From DTU018 sp964618175 (GTDB lineage: Bacteria > Bacillota > Syntrophomonadia > Syntrophomonadales > Syntrophomonadaceae): a stretch of 10,000 bases of DNA. Under the pieces are notes generated by a model, which was given only the letters and a program-made list of their open reading frames with translations, made no database searches and was not told the DNA's origin. A program made the translations under genes and the position numbers. Shown in pieces: positions 5,288-10,000 of the stretch. Positions within the stretch are counted from its first letter, which is position 1, and each line of letters starts with the position of its first letter. Location: NCBI GenBank assembly GCA_964618175.1, contig CAZTZX010000072.1:1-10000 (forward strand). Reading direction: 5' to 3'.

Positions 5288-5598
5288 TGACAGCCACCGG
5301 ATCCCATCTGTTTTTTACTCCGTGACTGTTGCCAGTTTTTAATGTCTCAGATCCACGGCTACTCCGAACTTATCTCCTATTCTTCATCACTAATACTCAC
5401 CTTTAGCTTACCTATTTTGCGTCACTCCGTTTGGTAAGATGATACAACCCCCCCAGGCGAAAATGCCAAAAAACGACAACATTCAACTTATGTCACGGTA
5501 AGATCAAATTTATGTTATATTAAATCTACGAACACTATGATTGTTGCGTCTCGACAGGAATGTTTACTATAGGGATGTTGTTATATGGAGGCGTGAAT
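5288..5598. other. non-coding stretch between moaC remnant and sigma-54 activator gene
   Basis: No gene is supported on either strand. There is no clear terminator after the moaA/moaC remnant. The right part holds the extended -10 promoter at 5513-5521 and the ribosome site for the activator gene. The left part may be the scar of the event that removed most of moaC, but I see no repeats or mobile-element ends that mark it. Confidence 0.6.
5513..5521 (+). promoter_or_regulatory. extended -10 promoter for the activator gene
   Basis: TG-T-TATATT (5513-5521) is an extended -10 element with a 5-of-6 match to TATAAT. A weak -35-like ATGTCA lies at 5490-5495 with a long 20-nt spacer. The predicted start site is near 5528, about 70 nt before the coding start. 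This would be a housekeeping-sigma promoter, as expected for a sigma-54 activator gene. Confidence 0.45.
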
Positions 5599-7551
5599 AT
5601 GAGCAAAATTCAGAATTACCATTTATGGCTTGCGGATGCCTGGGAGAAGTTTGTATTTCAAGGGGTCATAGACCAACGTGTGCGCCCTGAAATTATTAAT
5701 TCTTGGGTTAGATGTAGGGAATTTAATGTTGATCCTTTATCCGATAGTGTAATGGTGTTGCTGTCTGCTGAAAAATTTGCGGAAAGAAAGTCTAAACAAG
5801 CCCATCTTATTAAAGTAGCTCAACCCTATATTAAGTTGCTTAGTGAATATGCAGTTGACAGTGGTTTTATTATTTTCCTGTCAGATAATCTAGGTACGGT
5901 ACTCATTTTGGATGGGGATCGGGATGAGTTGCAAAAACAAAGGGAAACCAACCTGGTCGAAGGGGCTATATGGAGTGAACAATCGGCTGGAACTAACGCA
6001 GTTGGTACTTCTATTTTTACGCAAAGCCCTCTACAGGTAGTGGGGAAAGAGCATTACTGCGCTCTGCAGCATAGTATTACTTGTTCAGGAGCACCCATTT
6101 ATGATGCCGAAGGTGCTCTGCTCGGTATCTTAAACATGTCCGGTAACTGTAACGATGTTAATGAACACACTCTGGGTATGGTAGTAGCCTGTGCTCAGGC
6201 CATTCAAAATCAAGTGAGAATTGAAGAAGGGTTATTAGAGCTTGAAAATAACAATTTGGTAATGAATACTACCTTGGAATGTACGCCAAATGCAATTATT
6301 ACGGTGGACAAGGAAGGGATTATCACTCAACTTAACGCTACCGGAGCTACGCTGCTTAAAATTGAACCGAAACGTGCTATTGGAAATCAATTAGGAAAGA
6401 TATTACCTACCAAACAGGATCTCATACAATTAATGAGAAATGGTGCTGCTAATGGAATAGAGATTTTTATAGGCGATGATGACACAGCTAGACGTTGCAA
6501 TCTGTCTGCTAAGAGTATTTATAGTAAAGTCGGCCAATACAGTGGTGCTGTAATTCAGATACAGTCATCAGATCAGGTAGATAATCTGGTTAACCAAGTA
6601 ACAGGTGCCCATGCGCAATTCAGCTTTGATAAATTGATTGGGCAAAATGCGGTTTTTGTGCAAACGAAGAAAATTGCCCAGGAGGTTGCCAAAACAAATT
6701 CTACTGTTTTATTGCTGGGTGAAAGCGGAACAGGGAAAGAACTATTTGCCCAGGCCATTCATAATGACAGTAATCGCAGTGGTGCCTTTATTGCTGTAAA
6801 CTGCTCAGCGATTCCCAGGAGTCTTGTTGAAAGCGAGCTATTTGGTTATGAGGCGGGGACATTCACGGGAGCTAACCGCAATGGGCGACCTGGTAAATTT
6901 GAACGGGCCCATAATGGGACAATCTTTTTGGATGAAATAGGAGATATGCCGTTAGATCTCCAAGCAGTTTTGCTCAGGGTCCTACAGGAGAGAGAGGTCG
7001 TACGAGTAGGAGGCTTTAAACCGATTCCCGTAAATGTAAGAGTAATCGCCGCTACAAATCAAGATCTTTTAGAAAAAGTCGTTGAGGGGAATTTCCGCGA
7101 AGATCTTTATTATCGCCTCAACGTTATCGCCCTAAGGATACCACCGCTGAGAGAACGTAAAGATGATATTTCTTTGCTGGTGAAAGAACTGCTTCCACAG
7201 ATCTGTGCACGTATGAACAAACAATTATTACGAGTCTCTCCTGCCGTCATGCAAATTTTGCAGAAATATGATTGGCCCGGGAATGTGCGGGAACTTGAGA
7301 ATGCATTGGAACGCAGCACCGTAATTGCCAAAGGAAATGAGATAGAGATGGTCGATTTGTCCGAGCATTTGAATAGTGCGACAAGCATGAACATGAATAA
7401 TATGTCTCTTCAAGATATTGAAAAAGTGCGAATTGAGCAGGCCATTGCAACTCAGCGTACTGTGGAGGATGCTGCTAAAATTCTAGGTATTAGTAGAAGT
7501 ACTTTGTACAGAAAGATGACAGCCTTGGAAATTCAAAAAGTAAAAAGTTAA
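5599..7551 (+). CDS. sigma-54-dependent transcriptional activator, AcoR-like (GAF-PAS-AAA+-Fis HTH)
   Basis: A 650-residue bacterial enhancer-binding protein that uses ATP to open sigma-54 promoters. The N-terminal RPEIINSWVRC (29-39) is typical of the AcoR subfamily. A GAF sensor (about 75-210, with QSAGTNAVGTS) and a PAS domain (about 222-320) follow. The AAA+ domain (about 343-580) has Walker A GESGTGKE (374-381), the sigma-54 contact loop GTFTGA (420-425), Walker B TIFLDE (441-446), and FREDLYYRLN (499-508) with arginine fingers. A Fis-type HTH (about 621-640) ends it. The loop is usually GAFTGA; the key Phe and second Thr are kept. There is no receiver domain, so it senses a ligand or redox signal directly; the ligand is unknown. 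ATG 5599 is chosen because GGAGG (5587-5591) precedes it by 7 nt. Nearby sigma-54 promoters at 7736 and 3915 are the likely targets. Confidence 0.93.
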   Translation: MSKIQNYHLWLADAWEKFVFQGVIDQRVRPEIINSWVRCREFNVDPLSDSVMVLLSAEKFAERKSKQAHLIKVAQPYIKLLSEYAVDSGFIIFLSDNLGTVLILDGDRDELQKQRETNLVEGAIWSEQSAGTNAVGTSIFTQSPLQVVGKEHYCALQHSITCSGAPIYDAEGALLGILNMSGNCNDVNEHTLGMVVACAQAIQNQVRIEEGLLELENNNLVMNTTLECTPNAIITVDKEGIITQLNATGATLLKIEPKRAIGNQLGKILPTKQDLIQLMRNGAANGIEIFIGDDDTARRCNLSAKSIYSKVGQYSGAVIQIQSSDQVDNLVNQVTGAHAQFSFDKLIGQNAVFVQTKKIAQEVAKTNSTVLLLGESGTGKELFAQAIHNDSNRSGAFIAVNCSAIPRSLVESELFGYEAGTFTGANRNGRPGKFERAHNGTIFLDEIGDMPLDLQAVLLRVLQEREVVRVGGFKPIPVNVRVIAATNQDLLEKVVEGNFREDLYYRLNVIALRIPPLRERKDDISLLVKELLPQICARMNKQLLRVSPAVMQILQKYDWPGNVRELENALERSTVIAKGNEIEMVDLSEHLNSATSMNMNNMSLQDIEKVRIEQAIATQRTVEDAAKILGISRSTLYRKMTALEIQKVKS

Positions 7552-7574
7552 GAATAATTGGGTTGAATAATTAC

Positions 7575-7622
7575 ATGTCCTACTCATGACACAAAAATGT
7601 GCCGTTAGTGGGACATTTTTTT
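7575..7622 (+). terminator. intrinsic terminator of the activator gene
   Basis: ATGTCC (7575-7580) pairs with GGACAT (7611-7616). Further pairs ACT/AGT and CAC/GTG extend the stem inward, and a run of seven T follows (7616-7622). It lies 23 bp after the activator stop and separates that gene from the sigma-54 operon. Confidence 0.8.
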
Positions 7623-7658
7623 CGGGTAAAACAGAGAGATGGTTTAATTATGGATGAG

Positions 7659-7673
7659 TGCACAGTCCGTGCA
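7659..7673 (+). promoter_or_regulatory. palindrome, candidate upstream activator site
   Basis: TGCAC-AGTCC-GTGCA is a perfect 5+5 inverted repeat centred at 7666, about 97 bp before the predicted sigma-54 start site. That is the usual distance for an enhancer-binding-protein site. An overlapping CCGTG / CACGG repeat (7667-7671, 7678-7682) may extend it. The activator encoded just upstream is the obvious candidate ligand (inference). I found no copy upstream of the moaA sigma-54 promoter. Confidence 0.5.
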
Positions 7674-7735
7674 TTTACACGGCAAGACGGCGTTTTTAAG
7701 TGAAAAGTTACACAATATTATTGTTCAAAATGATA

Positions 7736-7751
7736 TTGGCATGGTATTTGC
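7736..7751 (+). promoter_or_regulatory. sigma-54 (-24/-12) promoter for the MFS-archaemetzincin-oxidoreductase operon
   Basis: TTGGCATG-GTAT-TTGC followed by AA matches the sigma-54 consensus, with GG (7738-7739) and GC (7750-7751) separated by exactly 10 nt. The start site is predicted near 7763, 84 nt before the TTG start of the MFS gene. It is preceded by A/T-rich DNA and the palindrome at 7659-7673. Confidence 0.85.
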
Positions 7752-7846
7752 AAAACTAAGGCTAGCGGCGTGCAGTGATAGAAAATCAAAGTGGAGGAGG
7801 GGCGTTGGATAGAGCTTAATACAATAATAGCTGGAGGTGTGTTGAA

Positions 7847-9118
7847 TTGGAGAAAAAGACTAAAATCATGATCCTGATGGTTGTAGCCTTATTCTTAGGT
7901 TATCTGCCTTGGTACAATTTTTCCGCAGTTATGTCCTATATATCCACGGATTTCGGATTGACTGCTGGGCATCAGGGCATGATTATCTCAGCTTTTCAGT
8001 TGGGCTATGTAGTTATTGTTTTGATTACAGGATGGCTGGCTGACAAAGTTGGAGCCAAGAAAGTTGTGGCCTGGGCGACACTGTGCTGTGCGGTTACTGC
8101 CACTCTATTCCCGTTTGTGGCGCATGATTTTACAACTACTCTTATTATGAGATTGCTGACTGGTCTATCCGCAGGAGCTATCTATGCACCAGGTATGGCA
8201 TTGCTGTCCAACTGGTTTGAACCTCAAGAACGCGGAAAAGCGATCGGAGCTTATACAGCTGGGTTAGTGGCGGCTTATGCCGGTGGTTATTTTGTGGCAG
8301 CTCCCTTGGCTGCGGCATATAGTTGGCAGGTCGGAATGCTGGCTACATCTCTCCCGGTTTTCGTAGCCGCATTTATTGTTTTCAGGTATATACAGGACAG
8401 ACCTCAAGGTACGGCCAGTTTTGACGGTGCGATTGGTTTTCTGGGTGATGGCGCTGCAATGCCAAAGCCTGCACCGGAAGGTGGATACAAAGGACCGATC
8501 TTTATTACCGGTTCCTATATGGGTCATATGTGGGAATTATATGCATTCTGGGGTTGGATCGGAGCGTTTATGATGGCCTCCTGTACCGCTGTCGGAATTA
8601 CCGGGGCAGAAGCAGTTGCCACAGGCGGATTACTGGCAGCTATCATCATTCTCGTTGGTGCACCTGCTGTGTATTTACTGGGCCTGCTAGCCGATAAAAT
8701 CGGCAGAACCAAGGCCATTATCATTGCGGCAACTTGCAGTCTGGTTCCTGAGTTCTTCTTCGGTTATATGTTTGGAATGCCCCTCTGGATGGTTGTAATA
8801 GTAGGTCTGTGGATCGGTTTTTGGGTTATAGCTGACTCAGCTATTTACAAAGCTGGCTTGACAGACATGATCTCAGAAAAGATCAGAGGAACAATTCTAG
8901 GCGTACAGTCTGCGGTCGGTTATTCAATGACTATTTTAGCACCTCTGGCATTTGGTGCTTTACTAGAAAAATTAAACGGCCCGGTTGCTTCTATAGACGC
9001 TACGATTTGGGGGCCATGCTTTGTAATGTTAGGCATCGGCGCTTTAATTGCTCCCATTCTCGCTATGGCTACCCGCAAGTTACCACAGGCAAAATTAATG
9101 ACCGGCGGCAAAATGTAA
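7847..9118 (+). CDS. MFS transporter (12 predicted membrane segments)
   Basis: A 423-residue inner-membrane major facilitator carrier. The first MFS motif A, GWLADKVGAKK (62-72), follows TM2, and its counterpart GLLADKIGRTK (279-289) lies in the second half. RGKAIGAYTAGL (129-140) and GGYFVAAPLA (146-155) fit the family. A central hydrophilic loop (about 182-215) links the halves. Substrate cannot be read from sequence. Because it is the first gene of an operon with a Moco oxidoreductase, it may import that enzyme's organic substrate or export its product (inference). The start is TTG 7847, with GGAGG (7833-7837) 9 nt upstream; the in-frame ATG 7868 lies too far from any ribosome site and would clip TM1. 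It is 32 bp from the next gene. Confidence 0.9.
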   Translation: MEKKTKIMILMVVALFLGYLPWYNFSAVMSYISTDFGLTAGHQGMIISAFQLGYVVIVLITGWLADKVGAKKVVAWATLCCAVTATLFPFVAHDFTTTLIMRLLTGLSAGAIYAPGMALLSNWFEPQERGKAIGAYTAGLVAAYAGGYFVAAPLAAAYSWQVGMLATSLPVFVAAFIVFRYIQDRPQGTASFDGAIGFLGDGAAMPKPAPEGGYKGPIFITGSYMGHMWELYAFWGWIGAFMMASCTAVGITGAEAVATGGLLAAIIILVGAPAVYLLGLLADKIGRTKAIIIAATCSLVPEFFFGYMFGMPLWMVVIVGLWIGFWVIADSAIYKAGLTDMISEKIRGTILGVQSAVGYSMTILAPLAFGALLEKLNGPVASIDATIWGPCFVMLGIGALIAPILAMATRKLPQAKLMTGGKM

Positions 9119-9150
9119 ATTTAACCATTATTGACATTGGCGGTGATGTA

Positions 9151-9687
9151 ATGCAAGACAAGCTATTGAATATTTATTGGCAAGAACAGTGTGCAGAGAT
9201 GGTTCCGGAAATTAGGGAAGGCCTGAAAGTTGTCTTCCCCGGCTTGGAACCTTTTTATGCCGGGAGCAAGGAAGTTCCGAGTGAGAATTATGATCCATCC
9301 AGATATCAATATGACGCGCTCGGCCTTTTGAGACATCTTCCCGATGAAGAACTCTCGGTATGGATTATAGCCGAAGACATTTATCACCCGGGATATAGAT
9401 ATCTCTATGGAGCTGCCTTACCCAATAAGGCGATCGTCTCTAGCTTTCGTCCGGAGACTTTGGACGAACTGAAGAAAGAGGTCTGCCACGAAGTGGGCCA
9501 TACTTTAGGGCTAGAGCATTGCCGAGGAAAATGTCTCATGCATGTCTCCCGCAATGGCAAAGAACTAGAGAAGAAACCTCTATTGCTTTGCAGAAGGTGT
9601 CAAAAGACCATAGAAAAAATGGCGTTACAGACCGCCGATTTGAAAGATGCAAGACGTAAAACCAGCTTTTTTAAGCAATTTAGTTAA
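9151..9687 (+). CDS. amzA: archaemetzincin-like zinc metalloprotease
   Basis: A 178-residue soluble protein of the archaemetzincin (AMZ, M54) family. The zinc site HEVGHTLGLEH gives His113, His117 and His123 as ligands with catalytic Glu114. The AMZ hallmark second metal site has Cys124, Cys128, Cys147 and Cys150, with the Met-turn residue Met130 (CLM). Upstream family blocks are present: SRYQYDALGLL (50-60), AEDIYHPGYRYLYGAAL (74-90) and IVSSFRP (95-101). The usual pattern HEXXHXXGX3CX4CXMX17CX2C is altered to X3 and X16, one residue less in each spacer. There is no signal peptide, so it is cytoplasmic. ATG 9151 follows GGTGAT (9142-9147), a weak ribosome site, so coupling to the MFS gene is likely. 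It sits between an MFS carrier and a Moco oxidoreductase. Its substrate is unknown; enzyme maturation or turnover is a guess. Confidence 0.9.
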   Translation: MQDKLLNIYWQEQCAEMVPEIREGLKVVFPGLEPFYAGSKEVPSENYDPSRYQYDALGLLRHLPDEELSVWIIAEDIYHPGYRYLYGAALPNKAIVSSFRPETLDELKKEVCHEVGHTLGLEHCRGKCLMHVSRNGKELEKKPLLLCRRCQKTIEKMALQTADLKDARRKTSFFKQFS

Positions 9688-9701
9688 GGAGGTATTAACT
9701 A

Positions 9702-10000
9702 ATGGCGAAAAACAATCCTGTCCCATGGCGAAAAAATGAGGATCTCGACAAGTATGCAGTGGCAACCAATGTCCCGATATGGATTGGCGGGAAAAAGGTG
9801 ATCGCAGACCGAGTAGTAAAAACTGCCTGCCCTCATAACTGTTATGACACTTGCGGTTTGTTAGCCTATGTAAAAGATGAAAAGGTTATCAAAATCGAAG
9901 GTGATCCAGATCATCCCATCACCAGAGGACATTTGTGCCTGAAAGGTTATGCAAATGTTCAGAAGATCAACAGCCCTGACCGTGTCAAGTATCCACTGCT
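9702..10000 (+). CDS. molybdopterin-dependent [4Fe-4S] oxidoreductase (DMSO reductase family), N-terminal part
   Basis: The first 99 codons of a large Mo/W-bis-MGD enzyme; the rest is off the window. The [4Fe-4S] motif CPHNCYDTC...C gives Cys43, Cys47, Cys51 and Cys79 (CX3CX3CX27C). It is followed by LKGY, where Lys81 is the position that relays electrons between cluster and pterin in formate dehydrogenase-like members. VKIEGDPDHPITRG-like text (KIEGDPDHPITRGHLC) and SPDRVKYPL are standard for the family. There is no twin-arginine signal before the cluster, so the enzyme is probably cytoplasmic. The 42-residue leader before the first Cys (PWRKNEDLDKY, PIWIGGKKV) is longer than in many members. 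AAGGAGG (9686-9692) overlaps the stop of the preceding gene and lies 9 nt before the ATG. The exact substrate (formate, thiosulfate, hydroxylated aromatics or other) cannot be told from this part. Confidence 0.92.
   Translation, partial: MAKNNPVPWRKNEDLDKYAVATNVPIWIGGKKVIADRVVKTACPHNCYDTCGLLAYVKDEKVIKIEGDPDHPITRGHLCLKGYANVQKINSPDRVKYPL

Noticed and set aside
5560..5598. Earlier in-frame ATG for the sigma-54 activator
   Set aside because: The ATG at 5599 has GGAGG at 7 nt; the extra 13 residues are not seen in the family.
9007..9150. N-terminal extension of the archaemetzincin frame overlapping the MFS gene
   Set aside because: The extension is the shadow of the MFS C-terminal coding sequence in another frame; homology starts after ATG 9151.
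1..10000. CRISPR arrays, tRNA and rRNA genes, phage genes
   Set aside because: No spaced direct repeats, no tRNA cloverleaf or rRNA-like stretch and no phage structural proteins were seen.

Overview
The window reads like chromosome from an anaerobic, low-to-mid-GC Firmicute, most likely a Clostridia/Peptococcaceae-type or Negativicutes-type bacterium. This is inferred from strong AGGAGG-type ribosome sites, GTG/TTG starts, sigma-54 (-24/-12) promoters with an AcoR-like activator, and the concentration on molybdenum-cofactor (Moco) enzymes. The genus cannot be fixed from the sequence alone. All genes are on the + strand.

Layout. (1) 1-382: tail of an EAL-domain protein (cyclic-di-GMP phosphodiesterase type). 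(2) 467-1897: a probable operon of a short RIC-like iron-sulfur-repair protein, an O6-alkylguanine-DNA alkyltransferase (ogt) and a divergent MoaE-like protein. It lies behind a CRP/FNR-type palindrome centred at -41.5 from a predicted start site. (3) 2095-2637: a stand-alone XdhC Rossmann-domain protein, then about 515 bp of non-coding DNA holding a compact three-way-junction inverted repeat. (4) 3153-3755: mobA. (5) 3756-5287: a near-consensus sigma-54 promoter, a Moco-riboswitch-like leader with terminator/antiterminator, moaA, and a 22-codon remnant of moaC overlapping the moaA stop. (6) 5599-7551: an AcoR-type sigma-54 activator (GAF-PAS-AAA+-Fis HTH). (7) 7659-10000: a second near-consensus sigma-54 promoter with an upstream palindrome, driving an MFS transporter, an archaemetzincin-like zinc protease and the start of a cytoplasmic molybdopterin/[4Fe-4S] oxidoreductase that runs off the window.

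How the genes fit together. MoaA, MobA, the XdhC-like and MoaE-like proteins make, finish or handle Moco. The oxidoreductase at the right edge is a Moco consumer. Its operon and moaA both have sigma-54 promoters, and one sigma-54 activator lies between them, so cofactor supply and enzyme synthesis may be co-induced by the same signal (inference), with the riboswitch adding feedback from Moco on moaA. The most novel features are the archaemetzincin in a transporter/Mo-enzyme operon, the sigma-54 plus riboswitch control of moaA, and the truncated moaC.
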